A DNA stretch of 64,000 bases from Paractinoplanes aksuensis. Its GTDB lineage: Bacteria; Actinomycetota; Actinomycetes; Mycobacteriales; Micromonosporaceae. The notes beneath the pieces are model-generated. The model saw only the letters and a program-made list of their open reading frames with translations. It did no database searches and was not told the DNA's origin. Of this stretch, positions 53,112-63,397 are shown one piece after another. The translations under genes were made by a program, and so were the position numbers. Within the stretch, counting starts at the first letter, position 1. Each line of letters begins with the position of its first letter. The stretch covers positions 1 through 64,000 of the forward strand of contig NZ_JAMYJR010000055.1 of assembly GCF_024137025.1 (NCBI RefSeq). The letters are read 5' to 3'.

Positions 53112-53186
53112 GCGAGTTCAGCACCCGCCTGGAGTCGATGAGAGCGAGTTCCCGTCCGCCCGCTTGGAGCCGGGGTGAGCGAGTTG
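53091..53186. repeat. Array of the MOSC gene's 3' end
   Basis: Three 29-base copies (53091-53119, 53123-53151, 53158-53186) of the segment containing CGCCTGGAGCCGG and TGAGCGAGTT; the first includes the MOSC stop codon. A fourth, poorer copy follows near 53201-53230. Spacings are 32 and 35 bases. Confidence 0.8.
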
Positions 53187-53316
53187 TCGACTGCCCCGCA
53201 CGCCTCGTCTCGAGGTGGGGTGAGCGGGTGTGAGTGGGCGTTCCACGCGGACGTGGGACGATAGAACGCGCCGGCACCTCGCCGGACGACCACTCGGACG
53301 ATAAGAACGGAAGATC

Positions 53317-55197
<1,881 letters not shown>

Positions 55198-55278
55198 GGC
55201 GGTTTGGGTTCTCGGCCACTCGGGAACTCTGGGGCTCGACGGACGCAACAACTGCTTCACCCCGAGAGGAACCCCCCA

Positions 55279-55554
55279 ATGACTGTCACCGGCATCATCA
55301 CCGCCCTCGTCGTCGGTCTCATCATCGGCGCCCTGGGCCGCCTGGTCGTACCGGGCAAGCAGAACATCCCGATCTGGCTGACCCTGGTCATCGGTGTTGT
55401 CGCCGCGCTGCTGGGCACCGTCCTGGCCCGCGCGACCGGTGTTGCCGACACCAAGGGCTTCGACTGGATCGAGCTGCTGTTCCAGGTCGTCCTGGCCGCG
55501 ATCGGTGTGGCTCTGGTGGCCGGTGTCGGCGGTCGTCGCCGCATTCACCGGTAA
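55279..55554 (+). CDS. GlsB/YeaQ/YmgE family membrane protein
   Basis: A 91-residue protein with three transmembrane helices (about 4-22, 32-50, 65-83). It has the glycine-rich GLIIGALGRLVVPGKQ motif of transglycosylase-associated (GlsB) proteins, which often respond to stress. The ATG follows GAGAGGA. A strong terminator follows 14 bases after its stop. Confidence 0.9.
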   Translation: MTVTGIITALVVGLIIGALGRLVVPGKQNIPIWLTLVIGVVAALLGTVLARATGVADTKGFDWIELLFQVVLAAIGVALVAGVGGRRRIHR

Positions 55555-55568
55555 TAAGCAATAGCACC

Positions 55569-55600
55569 ACGAAGCGCCGGACAACTGTCCGGCGCTTCGT
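55569..55600 (+). terminator. Terminator after the GlsB-type gene
   Basis: A perfect 14-bp stem (55569-55582 with 55587-55600) has a 4-base AACT loop and is followed by CGTGTCC. Confidence 0.85.
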
Positions 55601-55844
55601 CGTGTCCAGGGCAAAGAATGCAGCGGCAGAGCAATTCCTCGAAAGTCGAGAACGAACTGTCGTAGCGGGCTTGAGGCCTTCAGTCCGGTCTTGGGTGGCG
55701 GGCGGGGAGGTTGGACGGGGGTTACAGGCCGCCGCTCCCGCCGAGGGCCCGGCCGAGCCGGGCAGGGCGCCGGCGCGCCCAGAACGCCCGGCCCGACCGG
55801 GCGACGTGAGTGAATGGTTGCGCTCGACGCTGGGGGTGATCGCG

Positions 55845-56357
55845 ATGGGGACATGGCTCGCGACGGTGCGGTTTCCCGGTGGTGGGGTCAGGTACGCGCA
55901 GTACAGCACTGTGGTGGGGTCCGTGTTCGATCAGCTTTACGCGGCGGCCTGCTTCGAGGGCGGCACATTGCCGGACGGCTCGCGCTGTTACCGCGGGACT
56001 GTCGTCGGTGAGCCGGACGGGCACGATCGCTCGGCCCCGGTGTCCGTACCGAAGGAATTGGTGCTCGTCGGGATCGAGACCGAACCGGACGGCACTCGGT
56101 GGCATGCGCTCTACTGCCCGCGGCGGGCGATGATCCTCGGGCCTGCGTCCAGCTATCACCAGCAGCGTCTTCGGGAGGAGTTCGAGCTGTTTCGCGAGGA
56201 GGACGGGCAGCGGCATCTGAGCCGGGACGGCGGCGACCGCACGATTTGCGGCCGCCGCGTCGATGGGACGGCATCCGATGAGGAGGATGTCGACCTCTAC
56301 GCCGGGTGGGGGCGCTCCGATCTGTGTCAGGAGTGTCTGGTGGCGGTCGCTCAGTAG
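55845..56357 (+). CDS. Hypothetical protein with paired cysteines
   Basis: A 170-residue protein. Segments MGTWLATVRFPGGGVRYAQY, TLPDGSRCYRG, WHALYCPRRAM and the end DLCQECL suggest a small metal- or disulfide-bearing domain; no membrane segment. The ATG at 55845 follows GGGGGTG; a GTG at 55806 adds 13 residues. The 240 bases upstream are G/P-coding in frame but look like spacer. No family was recognised. The 3' end overlaps the next gene by 7 bases. Confidence 0.7.
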   Translation: MGTWLATVRFPGGGVRYAQYSTVVGSVFDQLYAAACFEGGTLPDGSRCYRGTVVGEPDGHDRSAPVSVPKELVLVGIETEPDGTRWHALYCPRRAMILGPASSYHQQRLREEFELFREEDGQRHLSRDGGDRTICGRRVDGTASDEEDVDLYAGWGRSDLCQECLVAVAQ

Positions 56358-58423
56358 CGGAATTTGTGCTGGGCGCTGCGCCGGTTGATCCAGGCCGGGA
56401 GCTCGTCGACGTGGTCGCGGTGGGGGAGGCGGTCGATCGGGTCCTGGGTGTCGCTGACCTTCTGCATGGTCACCACGAAGCCCTGGACCAGGCGGTCCTC
56501 GCGCAGGTCGCGATAGGTGGCCTCGACCAGCACCTGGCTGTGGTCGGGGCGGCGCAGGGCGCAGAACATCGTGCCGTCGCCGCCGGTGGCGAACGCGCGG
56601 CGGATCTGGCCGCGGTCGTCCGGGTGGACCAGGTCTTCCAGGGTGGCCAGCGGGGAGATCTTCTCGTCGCCCAGCACGTCGTGCAGGGCCGGGCTGGCGT
56701 AGCGGATGCGCTGGTCCTCGTCGAGCACCAGCATCAGGTCGGCGGTGTTGCTGATGACCGCGCGCAGGTACAGGTCGCTGTCGCGGCGGCCCACGGCCTC
56801 GACCAGGCTGATCCGGTCGAGAGCGAGCGCGGCCTGACCGGCCAGCACCTCGAGCGCGTCGTGGGCCGCGGTCAGCGCCTCGCGGCGCCCGGTCAGGATG
56901 AGCGCGCCGCCGCTGGGCCGGGCCACGGCCATCGGTTCCAGCCACAGCGGACAGACCAGCGTCGTGTCCTCGTGGGCCGACACAGTGCCGCTCGTGCTCA
57001 GCCAACGACCGAACCCGCCGGCCCGAACCCGCCCACCCGACGCCTTCCGGCGCCCGGCCCGTCTGGCGCCGCTCGCAACCGGGGACCGCATCCAGCCGAG
57101 TGATACGCCGAACCGGCGGGAGCCGTTGTCCGCGCCCGGCCGTACCGCGGAGGGTACGGGGCTGGTGGATGGAGGGACGCCGGGCTGGGGGCGGAGGACG
57201 CGGGTGGTGGTGAAGCGGAACACTCGGGTCAGCCGGCCGAAGCGGCCGGTGGCGGTGATCGCACGGCCGGCCGCGAGTGTGGTGGGCGGGACTTCGGTAT
57301 CGCGGTGGGCTGGAATGCCGCTGGTCAACTCATCGGCGGGGTCGCCGCTCGTCAACTCGGCGGCCGGGCGGGAGTGATCGGTGGCCGGGCCGGGGGTGGC
57401 TTCGATGGTGGGGGTGGGGTCGGCCCACCAGCTGCGCGGGCGACGGCCGGCCGGGGCCGGTGGGAGCTGGGCCGCGGCCAGTTGGCGGTCGTCGGTGGCG
57501 AAGACGACGCGGCGCAGGGCGTCGGGTGGGATCAGGGCGGCCACCCCGGCCCGCACGGCCTCGTCGACGGCCGGGATGTCGACCGCGGACACCAGGTCGG
57601 CCGTGGCGCTGCGCAGGCCGCGCTCGCGGGCCAGGGCGTGGCTGTTCAAGGTCACCGAGTCGGCCAGGCGGGTGATCGTCAGGGTCAGCGTGATCGCGCC
57701 GGCGATGGCGATGGGCACGCCGTCGCGGACGGTGCCGTCCAGGGCCTCGATCAGCAGCACGATCGGCGGGGTGGCGACCGAGGCGCCCAGCAGCGCCGCC
57801 CAGCGGCCGTGCCACCGGGTCGTGCGGGGCGGCATGGGCTGGGTCAGCCACACCATCGACGGGTGCAGCGCGGCCAGGCCCCACGCGACGTAGAGCACGC
57901 GGAAACCGGACTCGGACGCCTCGCTCTGCAGGAGCGGGAACAGCACGTCCCCGGCCAGCAGGCCGACCGAGCCGGCCAGCATGAGCAGGGCCGAGACGTT
58001 GCGGCCGGTGGCCAGGTTGAGCCGCAGCGCGACCCCGACGAGCAGCAGCGAACCGATCACATCGGACGCCGAGATGCGCACCCAGGGGCCGTTGTCGGCG
58101 ATCACGAAGACCCACACCACGAGCAGCGCCGAGCAGGCGAACGCGAGCAGGTCGATCAGGCGGGCCCGGTCGACCAGCACCGAACCGCCCTCGGTGAACC
58201 GCAGGAGCGCGCCCGCCACGAGCACGAACATCGCCAGATAACAGCCGGTAGCCGCCGACATCACATCGAAGGCGTAGAAAACGTCACCGACAGCTAACGC
58301 GAACACCGCACCGGCCAGCAGCAGCCACGGCCCCATGCGGGCGGGGCGGTGCCACCGCAGACCGACGATGATCGCCGTGCAACTGCCGGCACCCAGGAGA
58401 ATCCACTCGATCGCCCTCGACAC
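56351..58423 (-). CDS. Membrane PAS sensor protein without an output domain
   Basis: A 690-residue protein. About eight N-terminal helices (1-250) form a MASE-like sensor. A GAF-like region follows (about 260-300 and 480-545), split by a long disordered insert (330-470) rich in P/R/S. A PAS domain (about 555-660) is last. The gene then stops after a short tail. In related actinobacterial proteins this layout continues into GGDEF-EAL; here no such domain exists. The GTG start has AGGAC just before it. It is convergent with the gene at 55845. Confidence 0.8.
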   Translation of the reverse strand: MSRAIEWILLGAGSCTAIIVGLRWHRPARMGPWLLLAGAVFALAVGDVFYAFDVMSAATGCYLAMFVLVAGALLRFTEGGSVLVDRARLIDLLAFACSALLVVWVFVIADNGPWVRISASDVIGSLLLVGVALRLNLATGRNVSALLMLAGSVGLLAGDVLFPLLQSEASESGFRVLYVAWGLAALHPSMVWLTQPMPPRTTRWHGRWAALLGASVATPPIVLLIEALDGTVRDGVPIAIAGAITLTLTITRLADSVTLNSHALARERGLRSATADLVSAVDIPAVDEAVRAGVAALIPPDALRRVVFATDDRQLAAAQLPPAPAGRRPRSWWADPTPTIEATPGPATDHSRPAAELTSGDPADELTSGIPAHRDTEVPPTTLAAGRAITATGRFGRLTRVFRFTTTRVLRPQPGVPPSTSPVPSAVRPGADNGSRRFGVSLGWMRSPVASGARRAGRRKASGGRVRAGGFGRWLSTSGTVSAHEDTTLVCPLWLEPMAVARPSGGALILTGRREALTAAHDALEVLAGQAALALDRISLVEAVGRRDSDLYLRAVISNTADLMLVLDEDQRIRYASPALHDVLGDEKISPLATLEDLVHPDDRGQIRRAFATGGDGTMFCALRRPDHSQVLVEATYRDLREDRLVQGFVVTMQKVSDTQDPIDRLPHRDHVDELPAWINRRSAQHKFRY

Positions 58424-58469
58424 GTCCTACTTAGTACCAGGGCCGTAGCTGTCTGTCCATGTCGATGTA

Positions 58470-58488
58470 TACGCAACGCAACTGCGTA
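58470..58488. promoter_or_regulatory. Inverted repeat in an AT-rich promoter region
   Basis: TACGCA (58470-58475) and TGCGTA (58483-58488) flank 7 bases. The 139-base gap (58424-58562) is markedly more AT-rich than its surroundings and holds the promoter of the PAS sensor gene. The pair could be an operator; no clear -35/-10 set was fixed. Confidence 0.35.
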
Positions 58489-58562
58489 CCCAAGACGCTT
58501 GTCATTACTTGCAGTCACTGATTAGGTGGTCGAAACTTCCGGAACGGCGCCGAAACGCGACG

Positions 58563-59453
58563 TCAGCTGAAGACTTCGGCGACCACCCGGCCGGTGCCGG
58601 CGCCACCGTCCGCGCTCACCGCCTGCCACCGGCCGTCCGGGGCGTGCCATTCGAGATCGCCGAAACGTACCCGTTCGAGACCCGTGGCCGAGGCGTGCGC
58701 CACCAGCCAGTGCGCGTACCGCCAGCCCGCGCTCGCGCTGCCGACCTTGACCGTCAGCCGGGCCGCCTCGGTCGCCGTGGCCGATTCGGGCAGGCCCTTG
58801 CCCCAGTCGAGCCGCATGCCCTTGGCCAGCGCCGTCGCCGCGGAGGCCCCACGCAACGCCGGGGAGCCGCTCACGCTGCACTCCACGGCGCCGGTGGCCC
58901 GGCCGGTCAACGCGCGGGCGAGCACGGCCGACTCGTCGGCCCATTTCTCGTACGCATTGGGATAGGCCGACCGTTGCACCTTCTGCGCCGCGTCGGTGAC
59001 CCGCATCCTCTCGTAGCCCTTGACCTTCTTGAGCGACGAGTAGAACTTGTTGGCCGCGTACCGCGGATCCTTGATCTGCTCGAACGTGCCCCAGCCCTGG
59101 CTGGGCCGCTGCTGGAACAGCCCGACCGAGTCACGGTCGCCGTCGTCGAGGTTCTCGAGCTTGGATTCCTGGAACGCGGTGGCCAGGGCGATCACCACGG
59201 CCTGCTCGGGCATGCCCTTGCGCAGCCCGACCGCCGTGATCGTGGCCGCGTTGGCCATCTGGACGTAGTCGAGGGTGACCTCGCCGTCGGCCCGTACGGT
59301 GCACTCCGGGCCGATCCGGGGCAGCTTGATGGAGCCGGAGAACGTGTTGACGACCGCGAAGACGCCGAGCGCACCGACGAGCGCGGCAATCGCGACCGCC
59401 ACGACCGGTGTCTTGCGCACGCGCACCCCCAGCACTTGTTGTTCAGGCGACAA
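58563..59453 (-). CDS. Exported lysozyme/transglycosylase-like protein
   Basis: A 296-residue protein. One N-terminal membrane anchor (about 16-38) is followed by a lysozyme-like domain. AFQESKLENLDDGDRDSVGLFQQRPSQGWG (about 95-124) carries the likely catalytic glutamate and the SVGLFQ signature. The C-terminal ~110 residues are a separate domain. It probably cuts or remodels peptidoglycan outside the membrane. TTG 59453 is the longest start; GTG at 59426 or 59420 would give the usual VRKTPVV N terminus and may be the true one. Confidence 0.8.
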   Translation of the reverse strand: MSPEQQVLGVRVRKTPVVAVAIAALVGALGVFAVVNTFSGSIKLPRIGPECTVRADGEVTLDYVQMANAATITAVGLRKGMPEQAVVIALATAFQESKLENLDDGDRDSVGLFQQRPSQGWGTFEQIKDPRYAANKFYSSLKKVKGYERMRVTDAAQKVQRSAYPNAYEKWADESAVLARALTGRATGAVECSVSGSPALRGASAATALAKGMRLDWGKGLPESATATEAARLTVKVGSASAGWRYAHWLVAHASATGLERVRFGDLEWHAPDGRWQAVSADGGAGTGRVVAEVFS

Positions 59454-59482
59454 GAGTAGACAACGAGGTCACCCCGCCGACG

Positions 59483-60259
59483 TCACCCTGACGGTGTCGG
59501 AGCGGCGGGCACCCAGGTCGCGGGGCGTTTCTCGCGCAACGCGGCCATGCCCTCGCGCCCCTCGGCCGAGCGGAAGTAGCCCGCCGACCGGGTGGACAGC
59601 TCGGCCAGTTCGCCCCGGATCGCCGTACGCCGCAGAAGTTGTTTGGTCCCGGCCAGGGCGAGCGGCCCGCCGCGGACGAGGCTGTCGCAATAGCCGCGGA
59701 CCCGGCCGTCGAGCTCTTCGGCCGTGACGGCCGCGGTGACCAGGCCGATCTCCGCCGCCCGGACGCCGTCGAAGACGTCACCGGTCAGGTAGAGCTCGGC
59801 CGCCGCACGGGGGGCCAGCCGGGGCAGCACGGTCGCGCTGATCACGGCCGGGATCACGCCCAGGCGAACCTCGGAGAAGGCGAACGTGGCCTCGCGGGTG
59901 CAGACCGCGATGTCGGCCGCCGCGATCAGCCCCAGGCCGCCGGCCCGGGCCGGACCGGCGACGCGGGCGACGACCGGCTTGGGGAACTCCCAGAGGGCGG
60001 CCAGCACGTCGGCGATCATCTCGGCCGGCACCTTGCCGTCCGGCGCGGCCGCAGCCGTCTCTTTGAGGTCGGCCCCTGAGCAGAAGACCGTGCCCGTGTG
60101 CGAAAGCACAACGGCGCGCACGCCGGTGTCGGTGAGGGCCTCGGCCAGAGCGTCCAGCAGCTCGCGCATCAGGGCGGTGGACAGGGCGTTGCGGTTGGCC
60201 GGGGAGTCCAGGGTCAGAGTGGTCACCCCGGCGTCGGTGGCGGTACGGACCAGAGCCAT
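59483..60259 (-). CDS. Enoyl-CoA hydratase/isomerase family protein
   Basis: A 258-residue crotonase-fold enzyme. The oxyanion-hole regions are VFCSGADLKE and ARAGGLGLIAAADI. The glutamate in FSEVRLGVIPA is at a catalytic position. The substrate is not clear; short-chain or branched-chain enoyl-CoA (LiuC-like) is possible. The ATG at 60259 lies six bases below TAATGT, predicting a leaderless mRNA. It is divergent from hemW. Confidence 0.9.
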   Translation of the reverse strand: MALVRTATDAGVTTLTLDSPANRNALSTALMRELLDALAEALTDTGVRAVVLSHTGTVFCSGADLKETAAAAPDGKVPAEMIADVLAALWEFPKPVVARVAGPARAGGLGLIAAADIAVCTREATFAFSEVRLGVIPAVISATVLPRLAPRAAAELYLTGDVFDGVRAAEIGLVTAAVTAEELDGRVRGYCDSLVRGGPLALAGTKQLLRRTAIRGELAELSTRSAGYFRSAEGREGMAALREKRPATWVPAAPTPSG

Positions 60260-60265
60260 GGCGGA

Positions 60266-60271
60266 ACATTA
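60266..60271 (-). promoter_or_regulatory. -10 element for the leaderless enoyl-CoA hydratase gene
   Basis: TAATGT, six bases, then ATG at 60259. Confidence 0.45.
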
Positions 60272-60295
60272 TCGGCCGGCGTGCACACTTGACGG

Positions 60296-61498
60296 ATGGC
60301 CGGCGCACTTCCCGATGGCGAACCCGTTCCCCAGGACGGGTCTCTGCCCGACTCCGCGACGGCGCACGTCGGAAAGGACGGGTTCGCCGTCTACGTTCAC
60401 GTTCCGTTCTGTGCCAGCCGCTGCGGCTACTGCGACTTCAACACCTATACGGCCAGTGAGCTCGGCGGCGGGGTCAGCCGCGAGACGTACGCCGAGACGG
60501 TGCTGCAAGAGCTCGAGCTGGCCCGCCGCACGATCGACCCGGCCCGGGTCGACACCGTGTTCTTCGGCGGCGGCACCCCGACCCTGCTCGACGCGGACGA
60601 CCTGGGCCGGATCCTGCACGGCATCGACGCGGCCTGGGGGCTGGCGCCGGGGGCCGAGATCACGACCGAGGCCAACCCCGAATCGGTCGACCCGGACTAT
60701 CTGCGCCGTCTGCGCGGGCACGGCTTCAACCGGATCTCGCTGGGCATGCAGTCGGCGGCGCCGGGCGTGCTGCGGATCCTGGACCGCAAGCACACGGCGG
60801 GGCGGGCGCCCCAGGCCGCGATCGAGGCTCGGGAGGCCGGGTTCGAGCACGTCAACCTCGACCTGATCTACGGCACGCCGGGCGAGTCGGCCGACGACTT
60901 CGCCGGCTCGCTGGGCAAGGTGGTCGAGGCCGGGGTGGACCATGTCAGCGCGTACGCCCTGATCGTCGAGGACGGCACCCGGATGGCGGCCCGCATGCGG
61001 CGGGGCGAGATCCCGTACCCCTCGGACGATGTCGCGGCCGACCGCTACCTGGCCGCCGAGCAGGCGCTGAGCGAGGCCGGCTTCCAGTGGTACGAGGTCT
61101 CGAACTGGGCCACCTCGGAAGAGGCGCGCTGTAAGCACAACCTGCTCTACTGGACCGGCGCCGACTGGTGGGGCCTCGGGCCGGGCGCGCACAGCCACGT
61201 CGGCGGGGTGCGCTGGTGGAACGTCAAGCACCCCGCGGCGTACGGGAAAAGGCTGGTCGAGGGTCTTTCGCCGGGTCACGGGCGCGAGTTGCTGAGCGAC
61301 GAGGACAGGCACGTCGAGGACGTGATGCTGCGGGTACGGCTGCGCGAGGGCATCGCGCTCGACCGGGTCGACCGGGTCGGCGCCAAGCAGGCCCTGGCCG
61401 ACGGGTTGCTCGACCCCTCGGCGTACGAAAATGGCCGTCTGGTTCTCACCCTGCGTGGCCGCCTGCTGGCCGACGCCGTGATTCGCGACGTGGTGTAA
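60296..61498 (+). CDS. hemW: HemW, heme chaperone radical SAM protein
   Basis: A 400-residue member of the HemN/HemW group. The radical SAM motif is CASRCGYC near residues 42-49. HNLLYW near residue 282 is the HemW-specific HNxxYW heme-site motif, which marks it as a heme chaperone and not coproporphyrinogen dehydrogenase. The N terminus is somewhat extended (about 30 residues) before the barrel. CACACT lies six bases above the ATG. lepA/hemW/hrcA neighbours fit. Confidence 0.93.
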   Translation: MAGALPDGEPVPQDGSLPDSATAHVGKDGFAVYVHVPFCASRCGYCDFNTYTASELGGGVSRETYAETVLQELELARRTIDPARVDTVFFGGGTPTLLDADDLGRILHGIDAAWGLAPGAEITTEANPESVDPDYLRRLRGHGFNRISLGMQSAAPGVLRILDRKHTAGRAPQAAIEAREAGFEHVNLDLIYGTPGESADDFAGSLGKVVEAGVDHVSAYALIVEDGTRMAARMRRGEIPYPSDDVAADRYLAAEQALSEAGFQWYEVSNWATSEEARCKHNLLYWTGADWWGLGPGAHSHVGGVRWWNVKHPAAYGKRLVEGLSPGHGRELLSDEDRHVEDVMLRVRLREGIALDRVDRVGAKQALADGLLDPSAYENGRLVLTLRGRLLADAVIRDVV

Positions 61499-61499
61499 C

Positions 61500-61522
61500 G
61501 CGCCGGGCCCCGTCCCCGGCGC
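61500..61522. terminator. Short terminator between hemW and the DUF4870 gene
   Basis: An 8-bp stem (61500-61507 with 61515-61522) and a 7-base loop, just past the hemW stop; it serves two convergent genes and lacks a T-tract. Confidence 0.5.
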
Positions 61523-61539
61523 ATTCCGCCAAATCGGCC

Positions 61540-62196
61540 CTACTTGATCAGGTTGATGGTCATCGGGTAGTTGTACGGCTCGTTGTTGACCGCCTTCAGC
61601 CCGGCGATGATGCCGAAGATGATGGAGATCAGCGCGGCGATCGGGATGATCACGAAGCCGATGACGGCGCAGGCGGTGGCCCAGCCGATGATGCCGACGA
61701 TCGTCCAGACGATCTGGAAGTTGAGCGCCTTGACCGCCTCGGCCCGCACGACCGGGGACTGGTTGCCCTTGGCCAGCATGGCGATCAGCGGGGCGATCCA
61801 GCCACCGAGCCCACCGCCGATGAACGCGCCCAACGCGCCGCCGAAGTGGGCGATCAGGATCCAGGTCTTGTCGTCCTGACCGGGGCCGGGGCCGTATCCG
61901 CCGCCGTAGCCGGGCTGCTTGTAGTCACCACCACCGTAGGGCGGCGGCGGGGTGCCGTAACCGGGCGGCGGAGCGCCGTAGCCGGGACCGGAGGTGGGTG
62001 GTGGCGTGCCGTAGCCGGGACCGGAGGTGGGTGGTGGCGTGCCGTAGCCGGCGCCCGAGGTGGGCGGCGGGGCGCCGTACGGGGGTGGAGGAGGCGGTGT
62101 CGATCCGGAAGTCGGGTCGTTAGCCGCATAAGGGTTGAACGGCCGCGTCGGGTCGTTCGGGTTACCTTCACCGGGCGGGCGAGGTGGTTCAGTCAT
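61540..62196 (-). CDS. DUF4870 membrane protein with a Pro/Gly/Tyr repeat head
   Basis: A 218-residue protein. The disordered head (1-105) carries 11-residue PPPTSGPGYGT-type units, encoded by a 33-base repeat. Three to four membrane segments (about 110-205) make up the DUF4870 domain (AHFGGALGAFIGGGLGGW to VIPIAALISIIFGIIAGLKA). The function is unknown; related proteins are common in actinobacterial envelopes. The ATG follows TACGGT by seven bases. Confidence 0.88.
   Translation of the reverse strand: MTEPPRPPGEGNPNDPTRPFNPYAANDPTSGSTPPPPPPYGAPPPTSGAGYGTPPPTSGPGYGTPPPTSGPGYGAPPPGYGTPPPPYGGGDYKQPGYGGGYGPGPGQDDKTWILIAHFGGALGAFIGGGLGGWIAPLIAMLAKGNQSPVVRAEAVKALNFQIVWTIVGIIGWATACAVIGFVIIPIAALISIIFGIIAGLKAVNNEPYNYPMTINLIK
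61975..62073. repeat. 33-bp minisatellite in the DUF4870 gene
   Basis: Units 61975-62007 and 62008-62040 are identical; 62041-62073 is a diverged third. Confidence 0.9.
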
Positions 62197-62305
62197 GGCT
62201 GACACCGTAGAGCCGCAGTTCAACGCGGTCGAGAGCGACATGCTGATCGAGTCGGTGAATAGACAGGCGACACGATCATCGCGTTGACGCCGGTGGCGAC
62301 GTAGA

Positions 62306-62332
62306 CTGGCACTCTGTCCGGGGGAGTGCCAA
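62306..62332 (+). promoter_or_regulatory. CIRCE operator upstream of hrcA
   Basis: TGGCACTC (62307-62314), 9 bases, GAGTGCCA (62324-62331) is the CIRCE inverted repeat bound by HrcA. It overlaps a TAGACT -10-like hexamer (62302-62307) and lies 25 bases before the hrcA start, so hrcA-dnaJ should be repressed by HrcA and released on heat shock. Confidence 0.85.
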
Positions 62333-62357
62333 GCATCGGCCGAGGGGAGGGGTCATT

Positions 62358-63380
62358 GTGAGCCTGGATGACCGCAAGCTCGAGGTGCTGCGCGCGATCG
62401 TCGAGGACTACGTCGAGACGCAGGAGCCGGTGGGCTCCAAGGCCTTGGTCGAACGGCACGCCCTGGGCGTGTCGCCGGCTACCGTGCGTAACGACATGGC
62501 GGTGCTGGAGGAGGAAGGTTACATCCGGCAGCCGCACACCAGCGCCGGCCGCGTGCCGACCGACGCCGGCTACCGGCTCTTCGTCGACCGGCTCTCCAAG
62601 GTCAAGCCGCTCACCCCGGCCGAGCGCCGGGCCATCGAGCGCTTCCTGATCGGCGCGGTCGACCTCGACGACGTGGTGCACCGCACGGTGCGCCTGCTCG
62701 CCCAGCTGACCCGCCAGGTCGCGGTCGTGCAATACCCGTCGCTGGCCCGGTCCTCCGTGCGCCACCTCGAGCTCGTGCCGATCTCGACCACCCGCCTCAT
62801 GCTCGTGATGATCGCCGACACCGGCCGGGTCGAGCAGCGGCTGGTCGAGCTGCCCGGGCCCGTCCCGGCCGACGACGTGACCGACCTGCGCCGCCGGGTC
62901 AACGAGAAACTCGCCGGTCAGCGGCTGTCCGACACGCCGCCGCTGGTGCAGGGCCTGGTCGACGAGTGCGCCCCGGGCAACCGGGCCACCATGGCCTGCC
63001 TGGCCTCGGTGCTGCTCGAGACGCTCGTCGAGCGCAGTGAGGAACGCCTCGCCTTGGCGGGCACGGCTAACCTGACTCGTGGCGGTGTGCTCGACTTCCA
63101 AGGCACGCTGCGCCCCGTCCTCGAAGCCCTCGAGGAAGAGGTCATCCTGCTGAAGTTGATCGGCGATCTCGAGCCCAGCAAGACCCGGGTGCGGATCGGC
63201 GACGAGAACAAGATCGACAACCTGCGGTCGGCGTCGGTGGTCAGCACTGGATACGGCCCCGGCGCGACGATCGTCGGTGGGCTCGGAGTGCTGGGTCCGA
63301 CCCGGATGGATTACCCCGGCACCATCGCGACCGTGCGCGCGGTGGCACGCTACGTGGGCGACCTTCTAGCACAGAACTGA
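62358..63380 (+). CDS. hrcA: Heat-inducible transcription repressor HrcA
   Basis: A 340-residue repressor of chaperone genes. The N-terminal winged helix (about 1-75, SPATVRNDMAVLEEEGYIRQPHTS) is followed by the dimerisation/GAF-like and inserted domains of the HrcA family. It ends RAVARYVGDLLAQN. The GTG start follows GGGAGGGG. The CIRCE site just upstream gives autoregulation. dnaJ follows by 17 bases. Confidence 0.96.
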   Translation: MSLDDRKLEVLRAIVEDYVETQEPVGSKALVERHALGVSPATVRNDMAVLEEEGYIRQPHTSAGRVPTDAGYRLFVDRLSKVKPLTPAERRAIERFLIGAVDLDDVVHRTVRLLAQLTRQVAVVQYPSLARSSVRHLELVPISTTRLMLVMIADTGRVEQRLVELPGPVPADDVTDLRRRVNEKLAGQRLSDTPPLVQGLVDECAPGNRATMACLASVLLETLVERSEERLALAGTANLTRGGVLDFQGTLRPVLEALEEEVILLKLIGDLEPSKTRVRIGDENKIDNLRSASVVSTGYGPGATIVGGLGVLGPTRMDYPGTIATVRAVARYVGDLLAQN

Positions 63381-63397
63381 CGAGGATTGCGGAGCCC

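Noticed and set aside
58436..58500. Stress-sigma (GGGTAC-type) promoter for the PAS sensor gene
   Set aside because: A GGGTAC occurs on the minus strand, but no matching -35 word at the right spacing could be found.
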